A DNA stretch of 34,899 nucleotides from Perkinsus marinus ATCC 50983 (GCF_000006405.1 NW_003208895.1:33155-68053), one strand, 5' to 3'; shown: positions 8,001 to 17,985, counted from the first letter of the stretch. Numbers and translations: made by a program. Notes: generated by a model from the sequence alone, not told the origin.

Positions 8001-10008
8001 AGGAACGCTGTTGATCTTCTTTCCAATGTAGGCGAATAGTGTCGGGTTGGTCGGCACACAAGCTGACCAGATCCTGCACTGGCTTGGCCATGGCCGTGAA
8101 ACGTGGAATGAAAGAGCGGTAATAGCCAACCAGTCCCATAAACCGTCTCACATCACGCACTGTCTCAGGTAATGGCCATTCCATTATACAACGGACACGA
8201 TCAGGATCGGGACGCATACCAAACTTGTCATAGATATGGCCCAAATAAGATATCTCCTCCATAGCAAAGTCACATTTAGTAGCACCCAAAGTTACCTTCG
8301 CAGCGGACAACCTCTCGAAGACCACACGAAGGTGCCGAACATGAGTCTCCATGTCCGGTGAGAAAATCAAAATATCATCAAGATAGATCTTGACGAATGG
8401 TAGGTCGCCTAGGATGTCCTCCATGAGTTTCTGGAAAGTAGCTGGCGCATCATGTAGACCAAACGGCATACGCAGAAACTCATAGAGGGGAAAGCCATTC
8501 CCCGGACAGAAAGCGGTCTTCGGGATGTCAGCAGCAGAGACGGGTACTTGCCAGTAACCAGACTTCAGGTCCAGAGATGTAAAGAAACGGGCACCTTTCA
8601 AGTCATCCTGTACGAAGTCAGGGCGAGGAAGGGGATAAGCGGACATGTGGGACCGACGGTTCAGTTCACGATAGTCCACGCAGATACGGACACCACCAGT
8701 CTTCTTCTTAACGTAGACACAAGGTGAACGCCACGGACTCATACTTGGCCGAATAATCCCTTCTCTCAGCATATCATCAATCTGGCCTCGTATGTCAGCT
8801 TGCCATTTATGAGGTACACGTCTCGGACGCTGAGCCATCGGCTGCTCATCGAAGGTCTTTATATCATGAGTGACCAACGGACAAAACCCGATCTTGTTGT
8901 TGAACAACTCAGAGAACTCGTTACAGAGATCTTGAATAGGGCAAAGTTCGGGACGGTCAGACACTGGTAACTTGGGTAATACGGTATCCGGTTCCTCAGG
9001 ACCGGGCAGTAATGGGATCGCATAGTCATCCAAATTACCACCTATGTCATCGTTCTCGAACTCATCATAGATCTCTTGGTCTTCTGCAGGCCATTGTTCG
9101 AAACCAGTATGTCCGCCCTTCTTAGGGTCATCATAAAACTCATACGGATCAGGGGGTTGCAGCAAACAGATAGGAGTCCCAGCATCAGCAAAAACCCTAC
9201 GCTGAGCCAGGGAAGGACTGTCATCACCATCACCATCACCAAAACCAAGGTGAGAATAAACATCATCAGAGTATCGGCAAAGAGAGTATAGAGAACTAGC
9301 TCCATTACCAATCACAACATCAGGCGGACTTTCACAAGTTCTAGCACAACGAACGGGGTTCTTGGGGACAATCTCCGAAGAACTTGTGCTAGATGTGGAT
9401 GGTACCGTTTGAACAGACTCATCAATCATACCAGTAGTCTGGGTAGAAGCATTACGGGTACATACACCCTGTGCTTCACTAGGGCAGATAGTCGGAGGGA
9501 CGGGTAGTACACCCGCAGAACCAGTTGCTCCAAGTAGAGCGAAGGGCAACGACACACTCACACTCCTTGCATCAGGTTCCGGTAGAGGTTCACGATACCG
9601 ACCCACCAGAGGGTCACGAGTACCAACCAAACGGACATAACCTTCAACCATCTGTAAGGACAAACCATAATGCCAAAGGAAGTCGAAGCCCAACAACATA
9701 TCACAAATTAAGTCTTCTACCACATAAACCTTAAATTCAAAACTTACACAGTTACTACCGGCCCGCGGCACGAAGTCGGAGTAAACGTTACTACCGTTGC
9801 CTACATTAGGCGAATCATACAACGTTAATCTTACAATGGCAGAGCCCAATAGCAGAATAGGATTGCCGGGATCTGCGGAGCCGGCATGAGTAAGTACAGG
9901 TTGCAGTCGAGTACCCTTAGGTAGATTCCTTTTAGGAACAACCGTAATACGAGCACCAGAGTCAATCAGAGCCCTGATAACCGGAGAACAGGCATCTCCA
10001 GCATTCAC
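5074..10008 (-). CDS. pol: Ty3/gypsy pol polyprotein (protease, RT, RNase H, integrase)
   Basis: A 1644-residue frame. An aspartic protease has IDSGA at residues 15-19. An acidic linker (about 240-330) follows, then reverse transcriptase (about 400-590) with LDLKSGYWQVP and YLDDILIFS (YLDD near 542). RNase H (about 690-810) has CDASDFAIGS, and integrase has a His/Cys zinc motif (HDEKGH.. CPGC) and a core with LAVDYLE, IHSDQGAQFES and GNGLVERFNRS. The last 300 or so residues are Pro/Ser/Thr-rich without a chromodomain I can see. The protein copies the element RNA and integrates the DNA. Pol is in the -1 frame relative to gag, an arrangement the family commonly reads by programmed frameshifting. 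The ATG at 10008 is only the first Met of the open frame, so pol may be made only as a fusion. Confidence 0.95.
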   Translation of the reverse strand: MNAGDACSPVIRALIDSGARITVVPKRNLPKGTRLQPVLTHAGSADPGNPILLLGSAIVRLTLYDSPNVGNGSNVYSDFVPRAGSNCVSFEFKVYVVEDLICDMLLGFDFLWHYGLSLQMVEGYVRLVGTRDPLVGRYREPLPEPDARSVSVSLPFALLGATGSAGVLPVPPTICPSEAQGVCTRNASTQTTGMIDESVQTVPSTSSTSSSEIVPKNPVRCARTCESPPDVVIGNGASSLYSLCRYSDDVYSHLGFGDGDGDDSPSLAQRRVFADAGTPICLLQPPDPYEFYDDPKKGGHTGFEQWPAEDQEIYDEFENDDIGGNLDDYAIPLLPGPEEPDTVLPKLPVSDRPELCPIQDLCNEFSELFNNKIGFCPLVTHDIKTFDEQPMAQRPRRVPHKWQADIRGQIDDMLREGIIRPSMSPWRSPCVYVKKKTGGVRICVDYRELNRRSHMSAYPLPRPDFVQDDLKGARFFTSLDLKSGYWQVPVSAADIPKTAFCPGNGFPLYEFLRMPFGLHDAPATFQKLMEDILGDLPFVKIYLDDILIFSPDMETHVRHLRVVFERLSAAKVTLGATKCDFAMEEISYLGHIYDKFGMRPDPDRVRCIMEWPLPETVRDVRRFMGLVGYYRSFIPRFTAMAKPVQDLVSLCADQPDTIRLHWKEDQQRSFEALRSALAGLPALAYPDFDAPFQLCCDASDFAIGSVLEQEHRPLAFFSQVLTGAQLRWHTYEKEGYALVRSLEKFRHYLLDTPFKVTVFSDHRPLQQLAKSKSPRVERWLLAMQNFRFEVRYKEGVKNINADALSRPQLQVESKTPIPTKTCPVRSNLEVVPPDSVVVAEDPELSGLLPDTMKDPLIATVVLCPLWSWDKLREAQEQDHVVCEVRDRVLVDAPLGRKEFTSRLYMPYRRIWSVLDVCEGVLVRLLKTDPLAPIRCVAIVPTALRGEAVAYFHDEKGHFAEKRMLENMKPVVYWPNMHVDINEYLQKCPGCLAARAGRPTPSPLVPVPVGRPWHTLAVDYLEITPAVNGKKYLLVLQDYFTKWAEAYPLERATVEETLPHLLNLFSKFGPPVRIHSDQGAQFESVLFNRVMEALGIKRSRSSVYHPQGNGLVERFNRSLLDMLRRHIGIPDWVSHLPALLWVYNTSIHSVTGFSPYKLIFARDPPSDFLPMPMAATDLMFDPATYEAYTDAVRAYLMDQVDMAITQAAGNAKRHYDQNLVPQGFFVGARVLLRLMKHQRPTKLSPMWEPNWFITQIIGSTDPIKVVRLFHLPTRRVKVLSVDHIKVDPLQPDNIEEIMQEFPPPPRDPREPTPPSIHGSVIVSSDGLPPEQPHVRFEGLIGANDAVFAPPRPQQPVVRLGNLIGGEQRSTLQVGPQRPNWQGLDSFRPQVVVTGPPQVAPAYVTAPEVRQEQAQRDDNGPTIELVPTSPSPASVVAPAGHQALSPADPPLAPVPSGGTTSQPPPVSPQDIGPASVQSDIQGHSPVASTPVGSSVQLTSPDSVCIPSSPATANNDVSNEQVSEVTPLTTPNLSMMDARSAPSSPSQTSSVDSEQDSMSVASNRDSTVPDVASDVDESVPEEEVSAPVRESTIVSMPLSRPRYTTRSRTGTLPGPRERFSSDTYIPLALRPDRSSSTPSDACSHETN

Positions 10009-10097
10009 ACGGGCAAAAATAAAAGGACCATTAGACTCGCCAAAAGTACAGAAAGATATCGGTGCCGACGACCGGGAGCCGCAATCCGGTCGTCGAA

Positions 10098-11282
10098 TTA
10101 GTTTCCCGGCGGGGAAGGCGGATTACCTTGAAGACCAGCCAAGAAGGTAGTACGCAACGGGCAATTACGGGCGAAGTGCTCAGTGTTCCCACAAATAGCA
10201 CAACCAACAGTAAACTTCTTGTGGAAGCACTCCAGAGTTAGATGAGGGCCAGAACAAATACCACATCTACGAACACCTCGTCGTCGTTGTTGACCATTTT
10301 GTACTGCTTGTCCATTAGGTTGGCCTTTTGGCTGTGGATTACCCAAAACGGCGCAGAGTCGATCAAACTGCTCAACTTGTCGCGACTGGGCACCCTCAAA
10401 GGCACCAAGTAGCTTGGATAACATCTCAATGCTGGCATCTAACTTAGGTTCTATAGAACGGACAGCATTAATACCAGTCTGATCACTGTTGTCAACGTAG
10501 GCACCCAAAAGGTCACAAACATCGGCAGCACTCCGAGGACGGGCCCGACGAATCTCAGCCTTCGCCGCGCCTGTAGCCAACTTAGATAACTTCTCAACCA
10601 AAAGAGTCTCTCTGGCAGGTAGTGAAAGTCGACAATCAGGCTTCAGCAAGTCGTTGTACTCGTTCAAGTATCGTGACAGGGCAGCTGCATAAACCGACAA
10701 TGGTTGGATGCGATCCCACTGGTAGTTATCAAACCGACTCCAAGCTTCATCAGGAAGTCGACACTTCTCAAAAGTCTTAATGAGAATTGCCTTGTCAGCT
10801 TCGTAATTAACCTTAGAGCACTGAGTCTTCCACACATTAGCAGAGTCACCAGTAAGGAATGCACCCAGGAAACGGGCACGAGCACGATCATCATAGAGAT
10901 TACCGTAGGTATAGAGCTCATAAGCTTCGAACCAGTCACGTATATTGTCCGTTGGCTTATTAGCAAACTTCTCAGGAACGGGCACAAAGAGTCGCTTCGT
11001 CCTAGCAGGAAGAATAGACTCACTAGAAGCCGTAGATACTACAACCGGAGAGCTTGTTGAAGAAGTCGTCTGGATGTTAGGCATGGCGCTAGAGTTATTA
11101 GTCGTTGATGTTGATGTCGTCGCACCGGTCTGTGCCGATGGACCTGTACTAGTCACGTTGATCATAGCATCATTATTAGTACTCGAAGTAGCCGAAGGTG
11201 CATTAGTGTTCATCACAGGAGGATCCACCTCGTCACGGGGAATAGTACCATCGTGATCAGTATCGGAATTGTTGTTAACGTT
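10098..11282 (-). CDS. gag: Ty3/gypsy gag (N-terminus lost in gap)
   Basis: The visible 395 residues begin at the gap edge with a Ser/Thr/Asn-rich leader. A helical capsid-like part follows (FANKPTDNIRDWFEAYELY onward, including FLTGDSANVWK). It ends in two zinc knuckles, CGICSGPHLTLEC and CAICGNTEHFARNC, the second a canonical CX2CX4HX4C, which bind the packaged RNA. The retrotransposon Gag forms the particle in which pol works. The true start is hidden in the 100-N gap. It lies directly upstream of pol in a different frame. Confidence 0.9.
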   Translation of the reverse strand, partial: NVNNNSDTDHDGTIPRDEVDPPVMNTNAPSATSSTNNDAMINVTSTGPSAQTGATTSTSTTNNSSAMPNIQTTSSTSSPVVVSTASSESILPARTKRLFVPVPEKFANKPTDNIRDWFEAYELYTYGNLYDDRARARFLGAFLTGDSANVWKTQCSKVNYEADKAILIKTFEKCRLPDEAWSRFDNYQWDRIQPLSVYAAALSRYLNEYNDLLKPDCRLSLPARETLLVEKLSKLATGAAKAEIRRARPRSAADVCDLLGAYVDNSDQTGINAVRSIEPKLDASIEMLSKLLGAFEGAQSRQVEQFDRLCAVLGNPQPKGQPNGQAVQNGQQRRRGVRRCGICSGPHLTLECFHKKFTVGCAICGNTEHFARNCPLRTTFLAGLQGNPPSPPGN

Positions 11283-11382
11283 NNNNNNNNNNNNNNNNNN
11301 NNNNNNNNNNNNNNNNNNNNNNNNNNNNNNNNNNNNNNNNNNNNNNNNNNNNNNNNNNNNNNNNNNNNNNNNNNNNNNNNNN
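11283..11382. other. Assembly gap (100 N)
   Basis: Exactly 100 N, the usual placeholder for a gap of unknown size. It falls where two unrelated LTR-element sequences in opposite orientation meet, so adjacency across it should not be trusted. Confidence 0.99.
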
Positions 11383-12752
11383 TCTCGACCCGCCTCCCCA
11401 TACCAATACACACAACTACTCCCACCCTACACTTCAATGCAATTAGCGCGCGCCCTGGTAATCGATTTACCAATATCGGATCCGAATTTCTATCAACATT
11501 TCCTCCTATTGTTCGCAACACTTCGGCAACTTTATCTTCACTTTTGAACATGTCACGTGCACGCGGATGCACATCCGCGTCTCCTGCGAGGGTGCTCTCT
11601 AGTCAAGGCCGAGAATGCGACTTGGTAGCTCGAGACAAAGTATACCATCTCACCACGGCCCCCTCTTCCTCCAAGCTTGCCTCCCGCGTACAAGGTCCTT
11701 ACGAGGTGGTCGAGCTTGAGCAAAACAGGGCGACTGCCGTCCTGGGCAGTCCAAATGGCTCTCGGTTTCGAGCATGGATCGGCAACTTAATCAAGGTACC
11801 AAGGAACGAATTCGTGGATACGGAGCCGACCGAACCGCCTCTCCCATGGAGTTTGGATGGCCTCCCCCCCATCGCTGTGCTGCCGCCTCCGCCTCCTCAA
11901 CTATCCGCGGGGTGGCCAGCACAATCGGTGAGACTACCAGCAGGGTCCGAAGCGGCTTCCCAGCGCTCTTCTTCGAACCCGACAGTGGTCCCTAAGGCGG
12001 TCCCTCAGTCGTCTACCTCGAGACCTGTGACGGTCCCTAAGGCGGTCCCTCAGTCGTCTACCTCGAGACCTGTGACGGTCCCTAAGGCGGTCCCTCAGTC
12101 GTCTACCTCGAGACCTGTGACGGTCCCTAAGGCGGTCCCTCAGTCGTCTACCTCGAGACCTGTGACGGTCCCTGAGGCGGTCCCTCAGTCGTCTACCTCG
12201 AGACCTGTGACGATACCTAAGGCGGTCCCTCAGTCGTCTACCTCGAGACCTGTGACGGTCCCTAAGGCGGTCCCTCAGTCGTCTACCTCGAGACCTGTGA
12301 CGGTCCCTGAGGCGGTCCCTCAGTCGTCTACCTCGAGACCTGTGACGATACCTAAGGCGGTCCCTCAGTCGTCTACCTCGAGACCTGTGACGATACCTAA
12401 GGCGGTCCCTCAGTCGTCTACCTCGAGACCTGTGACGATACCTAAGGCGGTCCCTCAGTCATCTACCTCGAGACCTGTGACGATACCTACGTCAGCTCAG
12501 CAGCCATGCCCATCGAGTTCTACGGTGATAACAATGTCTAATCAGTTCGTGCCACCAGCATCTGCAGTCCCAAGTTGGCCACCGACCTTTTTGAATCAGA
12601 AGACCCCGTGGCCTCCTACTTTTACTCATGCGACTGCCTTATCGTCATCGCCGTCGACGACGGGTGCCTTCAATGCCGGCCCCAACTACAGCGGGACCGA
12701 TCCCTCGGAGGAGACATTGGAAGTGGTTATCCCAGATTACTTGCCTCTTTGA
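11383..12752 (+). pseudogene. 3' end of another LTR-element polyprotein
   Basis: An open plus-strand frame leaves the gap and ends at 12752. Residues encoded at about 11630-11800 (DKVYHLTTAPSSSK, GPYEVVELEQNRA, WIGNLIKVP) look like the C-terminal domain of a Ty3-type integrase, which binds DNA after the catalytic core. It then passes into a Pro-rich tail that includes a 15-residue tandem repeat. Orientation and sequence differ from the minus-strand element on the other side of the gap, so this is a separate, partial element. Its RT and integrase core are not in the window. Confidence 0.65.
11988..12482 (+). repeat. Coding minisatellite: 11 copies of a 45-bp unit
   Basis: Eleven head-to-tail 45-bp units encode VPKAVPQSSTSRPVT with changes only at two residues: V or I at position 1 and K or E at position 3. 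The order shows a repeated three-unit block (VPK, VPE, IPK at units 4-6 and again at 7-9), meaning 135-bp blocks were duplicated after the single units. The period is a multiple of three, so the frame is kept. Each unit holds a CTCGAG. Confidence 0.97.
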
Positions 12753-12933
12753 GGGGATGAGTGAAGTTTTCGTCGTTATGAGCAACAAGAGTCCATTCGC
12801 TATTTGTATATCGTCATTTTCGCGGCGGGAGAGTTCGGTGAACCTGCTGACTCAACTACGTTGAGACTTGACGAGTGAGCAAGAGCCGCTTGTGAGTGTG
12901 ATGTTCCGAGAATAGGCACCTACTGCGCGCGCG

Positions 12934-13007
12934 CCCCAAAATTTCTTATCTCAGACCCAAAATTTCTTAGTGTCCCCAAAATTGCTTGTGTGTTCCCAAA
13001 TTCGCGC
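12934..13007. repeat. Cluster of CCCAAAATTTCTT-type motifs
   Basis: Four short related motifs occur in 74 bp: CCCCAAAATTTCTTA, CCCAAAATTTCTTA, CCCCAAAATTGCTT and CCCAAATTCGC. Similar motifs in the opposite orientation cluster at 22604-22680, so the two clusters may be the subterminal regions of one large element; this is inference. Confidence 0.5.
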
Positions 13008-13044
13008 AAAAAAGAAAATCCTTAGAGAAGCTCTCGAGAAGGGA

Positions 13045-13240
13045 TTATAGGTCCCATCCGAATCCAAGAGAGCACATGGATTGAGAAGGCTGAGGCTGAG
13101 GACATCTGGCGGGCCAGATGTCGGAGTAGACCGTTTCGAGAGTGTCACAGTCACAGTTTGGTAAAACTGATTTTGTTTCTTGGGGCCTGCAATCAGCAGT
13201 CTAGCCGATACTCATTCGGAGATGACAAGCTCTACAGCTT
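13045..13240 (+). repeat. Diverged copy of the MULE gene 3' tail
   Basis: Blocks shared in order with 19507-19745 include ATCCGAATCCAAGAGAGC, TGGATTGAG, GTAAAACTGATTTT and CGGAGATGACAA, with substitutions and indels between. It is therefore an older copy of the end of a related MULE gene, placed just 5' of the present MULE gene in the same orientation. Confidence 0.75.
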
Positions 13241-13630
13241 TTACAATATTTCTCGTAGAGACAGTGCTATAATTAACTAAACCAAGTACATTGTATGACT
13301 TTGCGTTCAGTTAATTCATGGACCATCAATAATGGTTAGATTAACCAGGTTAGTCGTGGACTTAGTCGCAACAGGATCTTCGAATAACATCTCGCTATTG
13401 TCCATTGATACTGAGAAATTACCTTCATCATGTTAAGAGTCAACTGGTAGGAAACAACCATACGCTTTATTCTTACAATTGAACAATTTTGTTTTTTCCT
13501 CTTGAAGTTTTACTTCCTATTGCAGCTGCAGTATAGCAGCAGCTATGTATCCTAATCTTTGATATAGTGTAGTCCGTGATATTCTAGGCGTGCTGACATT
13601 ACTATTCCTTAGCATACTCATTAGTATTCC

Positions 13631-14788
13631 ATGGCAAATATTGAAGAAGTGAACGATCTTATATGCAAGTTACAAGCCGCTATTGGAACAATTAATAATA
13701 ATGTGCCTTCTGCACCAAGCTCGGGATCTGACATACAGAATCCAGGGACGAGTGACCAAGGGATGCTCAGCGTTGTAGATGTGGGTGATCAGCAGTTATT
13801 GCAAAAGACGACTACGGGGCATCGTGGGCGTGGTCGTGATTATATCTCGGCCACAAACGAGATATTCGCAACCAGAGCCGAGGCAGAGAAGAGATTGTCT
13901 GAGTTTGCAGGGCTTCCAGATGGGTCACGTATGATCAGGCACACGGTGACTTATCCCAAATCGGCAGGGAGTGCTAGGGCGACGTGCACGCGTTACAAGT
14001 GTCCTTTCGATAGGAATCCGAATTTCGCTGGATGTGGATTTGCAATGTGTGTTCGTGGGAGTGGCACGGCTGGCTTCCAGGTCACCATGTCTGCTCGGCA
14101 CTCTCCACATAAACCACGGTCGTCCTCTATCAATTTGCGTAAACGGAAGCCTATGCTCGACTCTCCCACCAAACAGTTGGTGAAAGACTTGACTTCTGGG
14201 AAGTCTACCCCACGCGATATCTTTCGTGTTCTCCGTGAGAAACGAATGCTCCCGGCGGGCGCTACATACAGCACGCTTCTGAAGTCAATTTACAATCTCC
14301 GACACGTGCATAAAAGAAACAATACAGAGCGCCCCCGCTCAGTAGACGACACTATCGGCTCTATCCGTGCGTACTGTGAAGCTCGTTCGGAACTCCCAGA
14401 GGATGAACATGAGCCCTTCTGCATCAGTTGGTGCATCAACGCTGAAGACCACGCAACAGTGAAAGAAGTGCAAGAATCTCCAAATGAGGTGTTCGCGTAT
14501 TTCACCACACGGTTTTTGCTCCGTCGAGGTAGCTCGGAAAAAACCTTTTGCTGTGATTTTACTCATGGTTTATCCTACTGTCTTTTCCCCACATTAGTGA
14601 TGGGAAATCTAAGGGCGGGATCGAGGTTTTTATTGATGTGCATTGGGGTGAGCTTAAGGGAAACCAGCCTTGCTGTACAAGAAGCGTTGAAGTCCATCAG
14701 AGCTATATGCTCTCAAATGGGCTCTCCATTTGAACCTCACGGACTAATAGCCGATAGCGCTCCTCAATTTACAAGCGCATTTTCTGAA
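13631..14788 (+). CDS. MULE-type transposase, 5' exon
   Basis: This encodes the first 386 residues of a Mutator-like transposase. After a 75-residue leader comes a Cys/His zinc-binding segment (about residues 110-160: TRYKCP, GCGFAMCV, ARHSPH) of the FLYWCH/WRKY-like kind found ahead of MULE catalytic cores. A linker follows, then the start of the DDE core with FCCDFTHG (first Asp) and LIADSAPQF (second Asp). The exon is ended at 14788 because a GT donor there and the CTCTCAG acceptor at 14855 give a 67-nt intron that keeps phase 0 and joins FSE to IYGEVRC. Without splicing the frame closes at 14812. The enzyme cuts and moves the element's own DNA in the nucleus. Confidence 0.8.
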
Positions 14789-14855
14789 GTAGGACTAGTC
14801 TTTGCTCGCTGAGGATCGCAGTCAATGACTACCAGACATACAATATCGCTCTCAG

Positions 14856-15398
14856 ATCTATGGAGAAGTGAGATGTGTGGGGCTCAGCGCCGATTTGCAT
14901 TGGGAGCCGACTAGTGGCTGGGCGAGGCTCTATTGTTATGTTCACATGTGGCGTCAAGCCATGAAAGTGATATCGCCGATGATAAGCCGAAAAGTGGAGG
15001 ATCAAGCAGCGTACGCGCAGCAGCGTCTCGCATTTCGCCGGGATATCCTCACCTTGCAAAGGATGCCGACTGCAGCACACTTCGCGACGTTTTCCAGACT
15101 ACTACAAAAAAAATGGGGCTCAATCAATGAACCATTATGGCTATATTTTAAACAGTCTTGGTTAATTCATCGTGGCGTGTGGGGTCACAGATTACACGTC
15201 GATGTAGTCGACGACGCCATCGGAAGACATACCAATAGCATAGAGTCCATTAATAAGAGTTTAAAAGAAAGTAAGAGAATCGCACCCAAGGAATCGCTAC
15301 AAGATAGCGTTAATATGACGTTAATTTTATCATTGTCATTTAATTTTCAGGTGTCAGGAATCTCATTGTTAATTACAGGCTTGGAATATGGTCCGTGA
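14856..15398 (+). CDS. MULE-type transposase, core exon
   Basis: This continues the protein after a 67-nt intron. It starts IYGEVRC, contains YCYVHMWRQAM (the Cys/His-Trp-Arg segment between the second and third acidic residues of MULE enzymes) and then TNSIESINKSLK, where the Glu is the likely third catalytic residue. After about 15320 the reading becomes AT-rich and unlike the family, and CAG/GTGTCA at 15351 could be a donor. A nested hAT element follows, and the MULE protein resumes near 18659. Whether the hAT sits in an intron or in an exon of this gene cannot be decided by eye. Confidence 0.75.
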   Translation: MYGEVRCVGLSADLHWEPTSGWARLYCYVHMWRQAMKVISPMISRKVEDQAAYAQQRLAFRRDILTLQRMPTAAHFATFSRLLQKKWGSINEPLWLYFKQSWLIHRGVWGHRLHVDVVDDAIGRHTNSIESINKSLKESKRIAPKESLQDSVNMTLILSLSFNFQVSGISLLITGLEYGP

Positions 15399-15446
15399 TT
15401 CATGGATATAGTTGAGGATAAACTCCTAAGATTGTAGTTGTGTTGA

Positions 15447-17985
15447 TTGTCAATATGCTGGAGTTTCTGTGCTCTCGGTTGCAACTCCTCATTCACAATG
15501 AAGCAAACCATGGTCATCGATGTGGATTGCTTCTTCGTCAAGGTTGGGGGGAAGCGTCCGCGAGGAAATGAAAGGGATGGAAGTCTCTATACTTGCTGTC
15601 TATGCGATGGAAAGTCTAACAGGTTTAATCACGCGCAGAAGCAGCAACACCTATATGAGTCCCATACACTAGCTGAAATTCTGCCGAAGGTCTCCACTTG
15701 TGGTGAATCACAACCCCAATCGTCAGATGAAGACATTGAGATATTTGCTCGCCGGGCAGTCGAAATTGGTGTCACTTTGGGCTTCTCTACTCGTGGAATT
15801 TGCGGACCCGCTTTTGCACACATGATAGATTCAGTGAGGCCCGGATACGCCTCCCATAAGAAAAGATTGACAATTCCAAAGGCTCGACGTCTTAAAAACA
15901 CCATATTCGCTGAGAATTTCGCTAAATATTGCGACGCTATCAAGATGGCCCCAGACGGCGTTAGCATTATGCTGGACTCATGGACACCTAAAGGCGCCAC
16001 TTCGAATCTCTTGGCGTGTGCAATAACAATTAAACAGACGAAGACTGCCTTTTGCATGCCGTATCGAGCAAGAGCTCTGGGGGCGGAGGAAAGAGAAACG
16101 GGGGAATATATTTGTGCCTTCGCACTTGAATGTATTGATGATATAAGGCAAAGTGAGAAATCCCTTCTTCACTCATATGTTCAATACATTTTGGTTGTAG
16201 TATTCACGGTCTCTTCGAGAACATGTTACTCTCATTGGAATGTTTGCGGTTATCTACACTCATCCGTTCATTTTAGGTGGCGGAAAGATATCGGCGATTA
16301 TATCAGATAATGCAGCCAACGTTAAACTGAGCCGTTTTCTCGCTGTTGAACGCATGACGGACATGGATGTGGCCAAGAACGAGGAGAAGAATCCTCCGGG
16401 AGATAATGGTAGATTGGTTACGCCAATTCTCGATATCGGCTGTCTGAGCCATCATCACTCTTTGTTGATCGGAGACCTGACCGGGTTGGTAAGAAACAAT
16501 AAAGGAGAAGTCACGCGCACGGGCCAGTTCTACCATCTGTGTGAGATAAGCGGGAAAGCCAGGCGATGGCAGAGGATGCCCTTCATATCAAGAATCTATC
16601 AACGCGCTCGGGGTCTCAAAATACCCGCAGTATGTCCTATAAGATGGGGTACGGCAATCAGTGCCGTTTGTATGCTTGTAAAAATGTGGGATACGATAGT
16701 TACCGTCTTGACTGAGCTCCGGAATGAGGCAATCTGGAATACGTAAGTTTTGTTCCAACAATCCTCAGCTACGCGGGTGGAAATTGATCGATTATCATAA
16801 CTTGTTGAATGAGTCAACAAGTTGTTGACAACCACATCTTTCTTGTTGAAGTGCTTCCATTCAGTGCCTTCCTCAGCCTCTCACGAGAAAGTCAGCAGGC
16901 GACGACCGAGCTTGCAATGAACCTTGAGGACGAGAAATTGCGATTCGAGGCGGTTAGTTATGTCGAAGCGATGACTCCCTTCCTGGATTTATCCCAAGCA
17001 CTGCAGTCGTCATCCTTATCCTTGTTCGAGGGAATGAAATTGGTCACCCACACCTACGCCACTGCTATGTCGAATAAGGTTTTTTCACGCATTTCTAGAG
17101 CCTCCATAAAGGAAAGGTAGCACTGGTTCCCGGATCTGAATCGAGTCACTTGGTCACCTAATGCCTAGATTGTCACAAGTTATGACTGAAACATTTCTAC
17201 ATAACCAGATTGTGGCTCACAGCGTGGTTGTAGAGATATGACAGTTTGAGTGATGACCATCTATCAGGTTGTCCAAGGCTATGGATGGCAGAGAGTGGGT
17301 GATCTCCTTCGATCCGGGAAACCCGGACCTGCGTCAGCCACGGGCGATTGTCGAAACGATATCCAATTTGCGAGCGTTTTGCGAGAATTTCTCCGGATCG
17401 ACTTGTCCTGTGAATTTTGCTGAAAGCCTCCCGAGCATCATGGACTATTTTCAGCGTTCCGGTGAGCACACATCTCCTGTCGCTTATTCTCGGCTCGAGC
17501 TTTGCGCTTCAATCAGGTCAGCTGAGTTCACCTTAGGTCCTCACTCTGGTTATTCTATCGAGCTGCTCGCAGCTATACCGCCCATAACTTACTGGCGTGC
17601 ACATCGACATGCATGCAGTGCATTCGCGTACATATTCCAGACGTTGGCCGTCATGGGCTCGACAGCCAGTCTTGAAAGAGTCTTCTCCAGCTGTTCATTC
17701 GTGCATCAGTAAGAATCATTTTCATTATAATTTGTCGGATCATTCGAAATCCAGCTTTCCCTCGAGTGATATCCTGATCGGATATTGGATACTGTTCAAC
17801 CATCCTCTTCTCTTCCTTTCAGGACGAATTTAAAGGCCGAACACATTTTTCGTGATGTATTCATCCGTTGGGCGACCCGTCAGAACTTAAAAGCAAACGG
17901 TGTCCTAGAAGGAGATTGTCTCGTGCTTGATGAAACGGAGAGTTTCGCAGATGAATCCTCTTCCAAGGGGTTACGTTCACCATGA
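15447..17985 (+). mobile_element. hAT-family element nested in the MULE gene
   Basis: Exons of a plus-strand hAT transposase lie in several frames. Positions 15498-16130 encode a BED-like finger (YTCCLCD ... QQHLYESH) and the segment IMLDSWTPKG (first Asp region). 16278-16742 encode ISDNAANV (second Asp) and CLSHHHSLL (Cys/His motif). 16830-17100 is a helical part, and 17269-17708 encode the C-terminal dimerisation domain ending in ASLERVFSS. A 114-nt intron at 17709-17822 (CA/GTAAGA .. CTTTCAG) joins SFVHQ to TNLKAE, and the last exon ends at 17985. Another intron probably ends at 16276 (CATTTTAG), and GTAAGT at 16743 is a strong donor. No clear terminal inverted repeats or 8-bp target duplication were found, so its ends are only bracketed (15350-15450 and 17990-18655). 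Confidence 0.8.
16799..16823. repeat. 10-bp hairpin in the nested hAT
   Basis: AACTTGTTGA pairs with TCAACAAGTT across a 5-base loop. It lies between two hAT exons, probably in an intron. No function is evident. Confidence 0.6.

Larger units (their letters stand above)
3766..11282 (-). mobile_element. Ty3/gypsy-type LTR retrotransposon (5' end lost in gap)
   Basis: Read right to left the parts are gag (11282-10098), pol (10008-5074), a polypurine tract copy, a small membrane-type ORF (4857-4525), a second polypurine tract and a candidate 3' LTR (4404-3766). Domain order protease, RT, RNase H, integrase is that of the Ty3/gypsy group. The 5' LTR and the start of gag are not visible because of the scaffold gap at 11283-11382; sequence right of the gap belongs to a different element. 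The coding regions look largely whole. Age cannot be judged without the 5' LTR. Confidence 0.9.
12753..13630. other. Non-coding interval before the MULE gene
   Basis: No gene seen. It holds a cluster of CCCAAAATT motifs at 12934-13007 and, at about 13045-13240, a diverged copy of the 3' tail of the MULE gene that follows. The last 400 bp are AT-rich and may contain the MULE promoter. Confidence 0.6.

Noticed and set aside
7078-9734. Several 60-130-residue frames antisense to or overlapping the Ty3 pol
   Set aside because: They are shadows of the 1644-residue pol frame and show no independent motifs.
11988-12482. CRISPR-like array
   Set aside because: The 45-bp units are directly adjacent without spacers, stay in frame and lie in a retroelement polyprotein of a eukaryote-like sequence.
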